Source: Diphasiastrum complanatum (taxonomy: Eukaryota; Streptophyta; Lycopodiopsida; Lycopodiales; Lycopodiaceae). Taken from it: 64,000 nucleotides of DNA. The notes under the pieces were generated by a model. That model had not been told where the DNA came from, did not search any database, and was given only the letters and a program-made list of their open reading frames with translations. The stretch is from the NCBI GenBank assembly GCA_029204225.1, contig CM055102.1, positions 43,933,840 through 43,997,839 on the forward strand. Reading direction: 5' to 3'. Position numbers and translations under genes: made by a program. Position 1 is the stretch's first letter. Every line of letters begins with the position of its first letter. Below are positions 9,994 to 21,820 of the stretch, one piece after another.

Positions 9994-12627
9994 TGTGGTA
10001 TCAGAGCCGACTGGCCGGTCAGCTATGCGAATCTCACGGAAATGGCCACGGTTTGGGGTTCATCAAGACAACTGTTGTGCAAGGTGCTGCCCACAGTGTA
10101 AGCACGGGTGCGTCCACGGTCGGGGTGGTTGGTAGGACGGGGGCTTGATGAGTCAAAGTGCTGCCCTTGAGGTGTAAGCACGGTCAGTTTCCGCGGTTCG
10201 GACCTGGCGCCGTCTGCACGTAGGACAGATGAGGCAATGTGCTGCCATTAGGATGGTGTAAGCACGGTCTGTGCCTTGTGGGGTGCGGGGTGACATATTC
10301 ACGATGACCACCGTTCGTTTACCTATAAGGGCTATCGACCAAATTTGGTGGGGGCGTTACTGAGGCAATGTGCTGCCTAACGGTGAAAGCACGGGTGTGT
10401 CCACAATTTGGGTGGTATGCTGCCGATCGTTTAGCTATAAGGGCTATCGACTAAATTTGGTGGGGGCGTTACTGAGGCAATGTGCTGCCTAACGGTGAAA
10501 GCACGGGTGCGTCCACGGGGGTGGTATATTCAAGGATAGCTGCCATTCGTTTAGCTATAAGGGCTATCGACCAAATTTTGTGGGGGCGTTACTGAGGCAA
10601 TGTGCTGCCTAACGGTGAAAGCACGGGTGCGTCCACGATTGGGGGGTACGCTGCCGATCGTTTAGCTATAAGGGCTATCGACTAGATTTGGTGGGGGCGT
10701 TACTGAGGCAATGTGCTGCCTGACGGTGAAAGCACGGGTGCGTCCACGGGGGTGGTATATTCAAGGATAGCTGCCGATCGTTTAGCTATAAGGGCTATCG
10801 ACCGAAAAGTGGTGGGGCGTGACTGAGGCAATGTGCTGCTTAATGGTGAAAGCACGGATGGTTGGAGGGGTGTCCTATGTGGGCTGATTCCGTGATCGAT
10901 TTGTATGGGCGCGGCCAGGCAAAGGTCCGTTGGCAGGACCATCTCAAAGGGGGACCTTGTCTTTGTTACTTGTTAGTAAACCTGCCTGAGTGTCTTACTT
11001 GTATGTATTCGTGGTGAGTCTTAGTACTCGTGCTTTGCCTGGTTTGCATGATTGCTTGTGATACAAGGAGCTGATGGCTCGAGAAGGAACCTTTTCTTTT
11101 GAAGGCTGATACCATCAAACAAAGAGGACTACAGAATCTGTGGGGCGGATTTGCAGTTCAAGTACTCACACGTGAACGACAACGAAACGACTCAATGTTT
11201 GCAAAGGATGGATGGCTAGCCTATTTCTTGGGTTAGTTTCATTTGCGACAACGCCCACCAGACGCAAGCAGGAAGTCAAAAGTTGGAAAGGGCAATTTCA
11301 GGGGAGATCTTCTATGGAGCAGTTGGTCTTCATTTTGGGACGGCCACCTTCGGAACTGAAACTCACTGAGCATGGGTGATATCCAGTATCAATTGGGTTT
11401 TTCCTCAAAGGGGAAAAGACTAGGATCCTCTTCAGAGATTGGCAACAAGTTGGATCGAGCCATAATCCTAGCAGATGAGAAGCAAAGTGTTGGAAAGGCT
11501 TTTTGTCCGAAGAACTCTACTCTAAAGTCCGATCAGCTGATTTATTAAGTGGAGGGGAACTATCACACACACCTCTATCTTGGGGCAAATTTTGAATTAA
11601 AGTTGATCAAAATGGGGGCAAATTCAAGGTGACCTAGCCATACTCACACGAGGAGACTGGCGAACTTTGGACCTAATAAGTTGACAAGTTTTTGTTGGGA
11701 AAGGAAAGCTTGTTATAGGCTTTCTCTGGACCAGCAATGATGAGGAAACATATGAGTACGCTGGCTTGTGTTACGTGTAAGGCAGCTGATCAATGAAGGA
11801 ACTGAGAAAGTTGAGTCTTGCATGAGAGACTTGGTATTTCGAACAGACGCTAAGGGACAGTTCGCGTTGAGATCGGACTAGTGCAAACTCTGGGTGGATG
11901 TGTCTGATTCAAAGAGAGCTACTTGAAGCCAAGCTCGATGTACACTTCTTGTTTTGACTGTGAGGCAACTGACCAGTGATGGAATTGTGAAAGTCAAGTT
12001 TTGCGCGACGGACATGGTGCTTCAAACAAACGCGAAGAGATAGTTCGGATGCGGATCAAACTGGTGCGACCCTTTGGCTTTTCACGAGGTCAATGGTTAC
12101 ATTTGGGCTGATTCAAAGAGCTACTTCAAGCTAAGTGAGAGGTGCATTGCGGAGTACTCAATCTTTGCCTACCTTAAAGAGCCAAGATGGAAAAGTATCA
12201 AGATCAGGCTGGGACAAGGAGAGAAATCAAGGTGCAAAAGCAACAAGGCACGGAGTGGACCATAAAGTGGGCAATCAAACGATAAATCCTTCGGCTCAGG
12301 GAGCCTCGATACCTGTGCGGAACTGAACAAACCTGGAGCTCAGGGAGCTCAACACAAAGTGCATCAAGGACAAATCAGGAGCTCAAAGGAGTTCCAAAGT
12401 CGAAAGTCAGAAGCGACAGGGGCGAACATTTTCAAAGAAAGGCCTCTGTCACCAGTTAATAAGGTTCTCGGATTTTACGAAAGCGATATCAAATCTACGC
12501 TTTTCCCAGACAAAGATATATTTTCAAGTTATGTAATTTTTCAGTACAAAGAGCTGAGCCTCCGACTTGTGGTGTGCCAGCTTCAATGTTAATAAAAAGT
12601 GGCCAGTAAATTGAGTACTGTGCCTAG
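9994..12627 (+). other. Internal region of Y (primer site, leader, non-coding body)
   Basis: Primer site 9996-10007, then the hairpin leader with five repeats starting at 10317, 10429, 10549, 10660 and 10780, the same alternating 112/120-type spacing as X. The non-coding body follows that of X with scattered substitutions and small indels. It is interrupted at CCTAG (12623-12627) by Z and resumes at 17408. Confidence 0.8.
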
Positions 12628-13845
12628 TGTTGTAAAGCTACCTTTACAAGCTTTACTTGCGGCGCCATCGGCGCCAGCTATGTCCCCGGCGCCAGCAGCG
12701 CCCCTGCTGCTCCCGGCGCCACTGTGACCAGAATCCAGCCGGCGCCAAGTTCCTATGGCTGAAAATCTTTGATCGGTTCTAGCGAAGTCCAGAGAGCTCA
12801 GATCGATGTGCAATCACCTCACACGATCTAGGCATGATTAAAGGAAGCCTGGGGATCAATAAAATCTAGAGAGAGAAAATGACTTTCTAGAAAGAGAAAA
12901 TCCTAGAGAGAGAAAAACGTGCTTTACCAGCTTGGGTAGAGTGCTTGGTATGAGGGGGGGTGCCGAATCACACCAATACTATAGGGGAGTGCGGGTTGCG
13001 ACTCAGGGCGAGCTCCAACCAAGTCTCAGCCTCCCTTGCTGGAATGTTGTCATGGCTCTCGCCTTGGCATGCTAGCGCCCCGGAGACTAGGGTCGGTCAC
13101 ACACTTGAAATGTAACCTTCTCAGATTTATCAATAAAGTGGGATTTTCCTCAAACTGACTCTGATTACCTTCTGGGTTTCAGTGTTCGGTAAAAGCGCCA
13201 GTTGTAAGGCCGCTTTCCAAATTTTTAATTTGGCACATAGCTGAGGGTCGTATCCCGGGACGCCAGCGGTATGCCGTCGGGACCATTCGGTCCGTGGCGC
13301 CAGCGGTATGCTGTCGGGACCATTTGGTCCAGGAACTGGTTGTTTCCATATCTGTCGCGGCTTGTGGTTCTGAGTGTTCCTTGCATGAACGTGAATGGGT
13401 TAAGCTCTTGGGGAACGGGCTCTAACCTGTCGGCTGAGTTGGATGGCTTGCTTGGGTGGATGTTACCTGTTTATGGCCGTCCAGTCTGGCGTGGCGCCAG
13501 GTTGGCTTCCAGCGCTCGTGACGAAGCTTTCAGTTGGTTAAGTCTGATGTAAGTCAGACCGCTTGCTTGGAATGGATGTTACTCGTTTGTAACGAAGCTT
13601 CGAGTTGGTTAAGTTTGATGTATGTCGGGCGGCTTGCTTGGAGGGAAGTCACCCACATCGGGACCCCCGATCTGGCATGGCGCCAGGTTGGATCTCAATG
13701 TTGGTTTTCGGAACTTCATGTTGGTTAAGTCTGATCGTTGTTGGCGAGTTGGCTGCTTGTATGTCAAGTGGGTTTGGATGGCAAGAGTTGAAGGCTGGGA
13801 AGCTAAGTCGTGGTTCCCGGCTCCCTTTGGGATGCCTGCGCTACA
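12628..13845 (+). repeat. LTR-A, 5' LTR of Z
   Basis: TG...CA LTR of 1218 bp. The GGCGCC cluster is shorter than in X. Confidence 0.92.
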
Positions 13846-13847
13846 TG

Positions 13848-13859
13848 TGGTATCAGAGC
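13848..13859 (+). promoter_or_regulatory. tRNA-iMet primer binding site of Z
   Basis: TGGTATCAGAGC two bases after the 5' LTR. Confidence 0.92.
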
Positions 13860-16184
13860 CGACTGGCCGGTCAGCTATGCGGATCTCACGGAAATGGCCA
13901 CGATTTGGGGTTCATCAAGACAACTGTTGTGCAAGGTGCTGCCCACAGTGTAAGCACGGGTGCGTCCACGGTCGGGGTGGTCGGCAGAACGGGGGACTTG
14001 ATGAGTCAAAGTGCTGCCCTTGAGGTGTAAGCACGGTCAGTTCTCGCGGTTCGGGCCTGGCGCTGTCTGCACGTAGGACGGATGAGGCAAAGTGCTGCCT
14101 AGGGAGGTGAAAGCACGGTCTGTACCTTGTGGGGTGCGGGGCGACATATTCGAACTGTACGGGTTAACCATTGATACAGAGATGCTGCTCGAATTCGGGT
14201 GTAAAGCACGGGTGGTTAGTTGCCGGTGCGGGATAGCTGCCGATCGTTTAGCTATAAGGGCTATCGACCAAAAAGTGGTGGGGCGTGACTGAGGCAATGT
14301 GCTGCTTAATGGTGAAAGCACGGATAGTTGGAGGGGTGTCCTATGTGGGCTGATTCTGTGATCGATTTGTATGGGCGCGGCCAGGCAAAGGTCCGTTGGC
14401 AGGACCATCTCAAAGGGGGACCTTGTCTTTGTTACTTGTTAGTAAACCTGCCTGAGTGTCTTACTTGTACGTATTCGTGGTGAGTCTTAGTACTCGTGCT
14501 TTGCCTGGTTTGCATGATTGCTTGTGATACAAGGAGCTGATGGCTCGAGAAGGAACCTTTTCTTTTGAAGGCTGATACCATCAAACAAAGAGGACTACAG
14601 AATCTGTGGGGCGGATTTGCAGTTCAAGTACTCGCACGTGAACGACAACGAAATGACTCAATGTTTGCAAAGGATGGATGGCTAGCCTGTTTCTTGGGTT
14701 AGTTTCATTTGCGACAACGCCCACCAGACGCAAGCAGGAAGTCAAAAGTTGGAAAGGGCAATTTCAGGGGAGATCTTCTATAGCAGTTGGTCTTCATTTT
14801 GGGACGGCCACCTTCGGAACTGAAACTCACTGAGCATGGGTGATATCCAGTATCAGTTGGGTTTTTCCTCAAAGGGGAAAAGACTAGGATCCTCTTCAGA
14901 GATTGGCAACAAGTTGGATCGAGCCATAATCCTAGCCGATGGGAAGCAAAGTGTTGGAAAGGCTTTTTGTCCGAAGAACTCTACTCTAAAGTCCGATCAG
15001 CTGATTTATTAAGTGGAGGGGAACTATCACACACACCTCTCTCTTGGGGCAAATTTTGAATTAAAGTTGATCAAAATGGGGGCAAATTCAAGGTGACCTA
15101 GCCATACTCACACGAGGAGACTGGCGAACTTTGGACCTAATAAGTTGACAAGTTTTTGTTGTGGAAAGGAAAGTTTGTTATAGGCTTTCTCTAGACCAGC
15201 AATGATGAGGAAACATATGAGTACGCTGGCTTGTGTTACGTGTAAAGGCAGCTGATCAATGAAGGAACTGAGAAAGTTGAGTCTTGCATGAGAGACTTGG
15301 TATTTCGAACGAACGCTAAGGGACAGTTCGCGTTGAGATCGGACTAGTGCAAACTCTGGGTGCATGTGTCTGATTCAAAGAGAGCTACTTGAAGCCAAGC
15401 TCGATATACACTTCTTGTTTTGACTGTGAGGCAACTGACCAGTGATGGAATTGTGAAAGTCAAGTTTTGCGCGACGGACATGGTGCTTCAAACAAACGCG
15501 AAGAGATAGTTCGGATGCGGATCAAACTGGTGCGACACTTTGGCTTTCCACGAGGTCAATGGTTACATTTGGGCTGATTCAAAGAGCTACTTCAAGCTAA
15601 GTGAGAGGTGCATTGCGGAGTACTCAATCTTTGCCTACCTTAAAGAGCCAAGATGGAAAAGTATCAAGATCAGGCTTGGACAAGGAGAGAAATCAAGGTG
15701 CAGAAGCAACAAGGCACGGAGTGGACCATAAAGTGGGCAATCAAACGATAAATCCTTCGGCTCAGGGAGCCTTGATACCTGTGCGGAACTGAACAAACCT
15801 GGAGCTCAGGGAGCTCAACACAAAGTGCATCAAGGACAAATCAGGAGCTCAAAGGAGTTCCAAAGTCGAAAGTCAGAAGCGACAGGGGCGAACATTTCAA
15901 AGAAAGGCCTCTGTCACCAATTAATAAGGTTCTCGGGTTTTACGAAAGCGATATCAAATCTACGCTTTTCCCAGACAAAGATATATTTTCAAGTTATGTA
16001 ATTTTTCAGTACAAAGAGCTGAGCCTCCGACTTGTGGTGTGCCAGCTTCAATGTTAATAAAAAGTGGCCAGTAAATTGAGTACTGTGCCTAGTAGCTTAA
16101 ATGTATAGTCATTTTAATTGGGAGACACCTTTACTTTAATCTGACATCTGATGAGGACATCAGATTTTATAAAGGTGGGGTGGA

Positions 16185-17402
16185 TGTTGTAAAGCTACCT
16201 TTACAAGCTTTACTTGCGGCGCCATCGGCGCCAGCTATGTCCCCGGCGCCAGCAGCGCCCCTGCTGCTCCCGGCGCCACTGTGACCAGAATCCAGCCGGC
16301 GCCAAGTTCCTATGGCTGAAAATCTTTGATCGGTTCTAGCGAAGTCCAGAGAGCTCAGATCGATGTGCAATCACCTCACACGATCTAGGCATGATTAAAG
16401 GAAGCCTGGGGATCAATAAAATCTAGAGAGAGAAAATGACTTTCTAGAAAGAGAAAATCCTAGAGAGAGAAAAACGTGCTTTACCAGCTTGGGTAGAGTG
16501 CTTGGTATGAGGGGGGGTGCCGAATCACACCAATACTATAGGGGAGTGCGGGTTGCGACTCAGGGCGAGCTCCAACCAAGTCTCAGCCTCCCTTGCTGGA
16601 ATGTTGTCATGGCTCTCGCCTTGGCATGCTAGCGCCCCGGAGACTAGGGTCGGTCACACACTTGAAATGTAACCTTCTCAGATTTATCAATAAAGTGGGA
16701 TTTTCCTCAAACTGACTCTGATTACCTTCTGGGTTTCAGTGTTCGGTAAAAGCGCCAGTTGTAAGGCCGCTTTCCAAATTTTTAATTTGGCACATAGCTG
16801 AGGGTCGTATCCCGGGACGCCAGCGGTATGCCGTCGGGACCATTCGGTCCGTGGCGCCAGCGGTATGCTGTCGGGACCATTTGGTCCAGGAACTGGTTGT
16901 TTCCATATCTGTCGCGGCTTGTGGTTCTGAGTGTTCCTTGCATGAACGTGAATGGGTTAAGCTCTTGGGGAACGGGCTCTAACCTGTCGGCTGAGTTGGA
17001 TGGCTTGCTTGGGTGGATGTTACCTGTTTATGGCCGTCCAGTCTGGCGTGGCGCCAGGTTGGCTTCCAGCGCTCGTGACGAAGCTTTCAGTTGGTTAAGT
17101 CTGATGTAAGTCAGACCGCTTGCTTGGAATGGATGTTACTCGTTTGTAACGAAGCTTCGAGTTGGTTAAGTTTGATGTATGTCGGGCGGCTTGCTTGGAG
17201 GGAAGTCACCCACATCGGGACCCCCGATCTGGCATGGCGCCAGGTTGGATCTCAATGTTGGTTTTCGGAACTTCATGTTGGTTAAGTCTGATCGTTGTTG
17301 GCGAGTTGGCTGCTTGTATGTCAAGTGGGTTTGGATGGCAAGAGTTGAAGGCTGGGAAGCTAAGTCGTGGTTCCCGGCTCCCTTTGGGATGCCTGCGCTA
17401 CA
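16185..17402 (+). repeat. LTR-A, 3' LTR of Z
   Basis: 1218 bp, preceded by AAAGGTGGGGTGGA and followed by CCTAG. Confidence 0.92.
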
Positions 17403-17407
17403 CCTAG

Positions 17408-17499
17408 TAGCTTAAATGTTTAGTCATTTTAATTGGGAGACACCTTTACTTTAATCTGACATCTAATGAGGACATCAGATTTTATAAAGGTGGGGTGGA
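17408..17499 (+). other. End of Y's internal region with purine tract
   Basis: Continues Y's sequence broken at 12627. The pre-tract hairpin is mutated (CTAATG for CTGATG). The purine tract touches the LTR start at 17500. Confidence 0.85.
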
Positions 17500-18716
17500 T
17501 GTTGTAAAGCTACCTTTACAAGCTTTACTTGCGGCGCCATCGGCGCCAGCTATGTCACCGGCGCCAGCAGCGCCACTGCTGCTCCCGGCGCCACTATGAC
17601 CAGAATCCAGCCGGCGCCAAGTTCCTATGGCTGAAAATCTTTGATCGGTTCTAGCGAAGTCCAGAGAGCTCAGATCGATGTGCAATCACCTCACACGATC
17701 TAGGCATGATTAAAGGAAGCCTGAGGATCAATAAAATCTAGAGAGAGAAAATGACTTTCTAGAAAGAGAAAATCCTAGAGAGAGAAAAACGTGCTTTACC
17801 AGCTTGGGTAGAGTGCTTGGTATGAGGGGGGGTGCCGAATCACACCAATACTATAGGGGAGTGCGGGTTGCGACTCAGGGCGAGCTCCAACCAAGTCTCA
17901 GCCTCCCTTGCTGGAATGTTGTCATGGCTCTCGCCTTGGCATGCTAGCGCCCCGGAGACTAGGGTCGGTCACACACTTGAAATGTAACCTTCTCAGATTT
18001 ATCAATAAAGTGGGATTTTCCTCAAACTGACTCTGATTACCTTCTGGGTTTCAGTGTTCGGTAAAAGCGCCAGTTGTAAGGCCGCTTTCAAAATTTTTAA
18101 CTTGGCACATAGCTGAGGGTCGTATCCCGGGACGCCAGCGGTATGCCGTCAGGACCATTCGGTCCGTGGCGCCAGCGGTATGCTGTCGGGACCATTTGGT
18201 CCAAGAACTGGTTGTTTCCATATCTGTCGCGGCTTGTGGTTCTGAGTGTTCCTTGCATGAACGTGAATGGGTTAAGCTCTTGGGGAACGGGCTCTAACCT
18301 GTCGGCTGAGTTGGATGGCTTGCTTGGGTGGATGTTACCTGTTTATGGTTGTCCAGTCTGGCGTGGCGCCAGGTTGGCTTCCAACGCTCGTGACGAAGCT
18401 TTCAGTTGGTTAAGTCTGATGTAAGTCAGACCGCTTGCTTGGAATGGATGTTACTCGTTTGTAACAAAGCTTCGAGTTGGTTAAGTTTGATGTATGTCGG
18501 GCGGCTTGCTTGGAGGGAAGTCACCCACATCGGGACCCCGATCTGGCATGGCGCCAGCTTGAATCTCAATGTTGGTCTTCGGAACTTCAAGTTGGTTAAG
18601 TCTGATCGTTGTTGGCGAGTTGGCTGCTTGTATGTTAAGTGGGTTCGGATGGCAAGAATTGAAGGCTGGGAAGCTAAGTCGTGGTTCCCGGCTCCCTTTG
18701 GGATGCCTGCGCTACA
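17500..18716 (+). repeat. LTR-A, original 3' LTR start of Y
   Basis: 1217 bp. Its left side is Y's purine tract, but its right side is CCCTT followed by antisense leader of an LTR-B element, not CGCTG. The same right junction occurs at 26464, so this LTR is probably a recombinant of Y's 3' LTR with the solo LTR at 25281-26464. Confidence 0.85.
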
Positions 18717-19356
18717 CCCTTATAGCTAAACGATCGGCAGCTATCCCGCACCGGCAGCTAACCACCCGTGCTTTACACCCGAATTCGAGCAGCATCTCTG
18801 AATCAATGGTTAACCCGTACAGTTCGAATATGTCGCCCCGCACCCCACAAGGTACAGACCGTGCTTTCACCTACCTAGGCAGCACTTTGCCTCATCCGTC
18901 CTACGTGCAGACAACGCCAGGCCCGAACCGCGAGAACTGACCGTGCTTACACCTCGAGGGCAGCACTTTGACTCATCAAGTCCCACATTCTGCCGACCAC
19001 CTGTGCTTACACTGTGGGCAGCACCTTGCGCAACGTTTGTCCTGACAGATCCCAAAACGTGGCCATCCCTGTGAGACTTGCGTAGCTGATCGGCTAGTCG
19101 GCTCTGATACCACATGTTGCGCCGGCGCCTCAAAGGGCGCTGGGACTTGAGCGGTTTCCCCAACACGCGCTTAAGTCTAACATTCATCCATCATGCACTT
19201 ACATAAAAGCCAACTCAGAAACGTAACAAGCTTAACCATTCAGACTTAAGAAAACTGGAATCCCAACCAACCCGAAAGCCAACTCAGAATCCGTCCCCAA
19301 AAGGTTACCAAAGGCAAAGACAAGCCACACATGAAACCCAAGGCATAGTGGTCGCC
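18717..19356 (-). other. 640-bp cassette: antisense leader, primer site and LTR-B end (copy 1)
   Basis: On the minus strand: the last 242 bp of LTR-B (19115-19356), primer site (19101-19112), then about 380 bp of leader with the typical hairpins. It lies between two LTR-A copies. An equally long, nearly identical cassette with the same two breakpoints is at 26465-27104, inside the inverted gag element. The location here, inside Y, is therefore secondary. Confidence 0.85.
19101..19112 (-). promoter_or_regulatory. tRNA-iMet primer binding site in cassette copy 1
   Basis: GCTCTGATACCA on the plus strand, two bases from the LTR-B end. Confidence 0.85.
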
Positions 19357-20573
19357 TGTTGTAAAGCTACCTTCACAAGCTTTACTTTCGGCGCCATCGG
19401 CGCCAGCTATGTCGCGGCGCCAGCTGCGCCCCGCTGCTCCCGGCGCCACTGTGACCAGAATCCAACCGGCGCCAAGTTCCTATGGCTGAAAATCTTTGAT
19501 CGGTTCTAGCGAAGTCCAGAGAGCTCAGATCGATGTGCAATCACCTCACACGATCTAGGCATGATTAAAGGAAGCCTGGGGATCAATAAAATCTAGAGAG
19601 AGAAAATGACTTTCTAGAAAGAGAAAATCCTAGAGAGAGAAAAAACGTGCTTTACCAGCTTTGGTAGAGTGCTTGGTATGAGGGGGGGTGCCGAATCACA
19701 CCAATACTATAGGGGAGTGCGGGTTGCGACTCAGGACGAGCTCCAACCAAGTCTCAGCCTCCCTTGCTGGAATGTTGTCATGGCTCTCGCCTTGGCATGC
19801 TAGCGTCCCGGAGACTAGGGTCGGTCACACACTTGATATGTAACCTTCTCAGATTTATCAATAAAGTGGGATTTTCCTCAAACTGACTCTGATTACCTTC
19901 TGGGTTTCAGTGTTCGGTAAAAGTGCCAGTTGTAAGGCCGCTTTCAAAATTTTTAACTTGGCACATAGCTGAGGGTCGTATCCCGGGACGCCAGCGGTAT
20001 GCCGTCGGGACCATTCGGTCCGTGGCGCCAGCGGTATGCTGTCGGGACCATTTGGTCCAGGAACTGGTTGTTTCCATATCTGTCGCGGCTTGTGGTTCTG
20101 AGTGTTCCTTGCATGAACGTGAATGGGTTAAGCTCTTGGGGAACGAGCTCTAACCTGTCGGCTGAGTTGGATGGCTTGCTTTGGTGGATGTTACCTGTTT
20201 ATGGCTGTCCAGTCTGGCGTGGCGCCAGGTTGGCTTCCAGCGCTCGTGACGAAGCTTTCAGTTGGTTAAGTCTGATGTAAGTCAGACCGCTTGCTTGGAA
20301 TGGATGTTACTCGTTTGTAACGAAGCTTCGAGTTGGTTAAGTGTGATGTATGTCGGGCGGCTTGCTTGGAGGGAAGTCACCCACGTCGGGACCCCCGATC
20401 TGGCATGGCGCCAGGTTGGATCTCAATGTTGATCCTCGGAACTTCAAGTTGGTTAAGTCTGATCGTTGTTGGCGAGTTGGCTGCTTGTATGTCAAGTGGG
20501 TTTGGATGGCAAGAGTTGAAGGCTGGGAAGCTAAGTCGTGGTTCCCGGCTCCCTTTGGGATGCCTGCGCTACA
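19357..20573 (+). repeat. LTR-A, recombinant LTR at the right end of Y
   Basis: 1217 bp. Its left junction (GGTCGCC then TGTTGT) is shared with the LTR at 27105; its right junction is Y's target duplication CGCTG. It therefore combines two ancestries. Confidence 0.85.
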
Positions 20574-20578
20574 CGCTG

Positions 20579-21820
20579 TCTGCACGTAGGACGGATGAGG
20601 CAAAGTGCGGCCTAGGGAGGTGAAAGCACGGTCTGTACCTTGTGGGGTGCGGGGCGACATATTCGAACTGTACGAGTTAACCATTGATACAGAGATGTTG
20701 CTCGAATTCGGGTGTAAAGCACGGGTGGTTAGCTGCCGGTGCGGGATAGCTGCCGATCGTTTAGCTATAAGGGCTATCGACCAAAAAGTGGTGGGGCGTG
20801 ACTGAGGCAATGTGCTGCTTAATGGTGAAAGCACGGATAGTTGGAGGGGTGTCCTATGTGGGCTAATTCCGTGATCGATTTGTATGGGCGCGGCCAGGCA
20901 AAGGTCCGTTGGCAGGACCATCTCAAAGGGGGACCTTGTCTTTGTTACTTGTTAGTAAACTTGCCTGAGTGTCTTACTTGTACGTATTCGTGGTGAGTCT
21001 TAGTACTCGTGCTTTGCCTGGTTTGCATGATTGCTTGTGATACAAGGAGCTGATGGCTCGAGAAGGAACCTTTTCTTTTGAAGGCTGATACCATCAAACA
21101 AAGAGGACTACAGAATCTGTGGGGCGGATTTGCAGTTCAAGTACTCACACATGAACGACAACGAAACGACTCAATGTTTGCAAAGGATGGATGGCTAGCC
21201 TGTTTCTTGGGTTAGTTTCATTTGCGACAACGCCCACCAGACGCAAGCAGGAAGTCGAAAGTTGGAAAGGGTAATTTCAGGGGAGATCTTCTATAGCAGT
21301 TGGTCTTCATTTTGGGATTGCCACCTTCGGAGCTGAAACTCACTGAGCATGGGTGATATCCAGTATCAGTTGGGTTTTTCCTCAAAGGGGAAAAGACTAG
21401 GATCCTCTTCAGAGATTGGCAACAAGTTGGATCGAGCCATAATCCTAGCAGATGGGAAGCAAAGTGTTGGAAAGGCTTTTTGTCCGAAGAACTCTACTCT
21501 AAGTCCGATCAGCTGATTTATTAAGTGGAGGGGAACTATCACACACAGCTCTCTCTTGGGGCAAATTTTAGATGAAAGTTGATCAAAATGGGGGCAAATT
21601 CAAGGTGACCTAGCCATACTCACACGAGGAGACTGGCGAACTTTGGACCTAATAAGTTGACAAGTTTTTGTTGTGGAAAGGAAAGTTTGTTATAGGCTTT
21701 CTCTGGACCAGCAATGATGAGAAAACATATGAGTACGCTGGCTTGTGTTACGTGTAAGGCAGCTGATCAATGAAGGAACTGTGAAAGTTGAGTCTTGCAT
21801 GAGAGACTTGGTATTTCGAA
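20579..21820 (+). other. Leader and internal region of V, after Y
   Basis: Resumes at TCTGCACGTAGG exactly where the leader stopped at 3504. Leader hairpins and one GTTTAGC unit (near 20760) are present. The internal body stops at about 21820, where it is fused to the middle of LTR-A with a two-base overlap (AC), a deletion scar. Confidence 0.8.

Larger units (their letters stand above)
12628..17402 (+). mobile_element. Complete non-coding LTR-A element Z
   Basis: 4775 bp with perfect TSD CCTAG (12623-12627 and 17403-17407). It has a 5' LTR (12628-13845, 1218 bp), primer site (13848-13859), a short leader with only one copy of the GTTTAGCTATAAGG unit (near 14246), non-coding body, purine tract (16171-16184) and a 3' LTR (16185-17402, 1218 bp). 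The LTRs have equal length and no difference was noticed, so this insertion too is young. The leader keeps the form seen in the gag-only and pol-only elements, unlike the expanded leader of X and Y. No coding genes. Confidence 0.93.
3505..20573 (+). mobile_element. LTR-A element Y, containing X and Z
   Basis: The 5' LTR begins at 3505 directly after CGCTG; the matching CGCTG follows the LTR that ends at 20573. The 5' LTR is split by X (3505-4687 plus 9912-9993). The primer site is at 9996-10007, and the internal region runs 9994-12627, is split by Z, and resumes at 17408-17499 with the purine tract. A normal 3' LTR starts at 17500, but it is followed by a foreign 640-bp cassette and a second LTR-A (19357-20573) before the target duplication. 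So Y's 3' end was rebuilt by recombination. No gag or pol remains visible. Confidence 0.8.
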
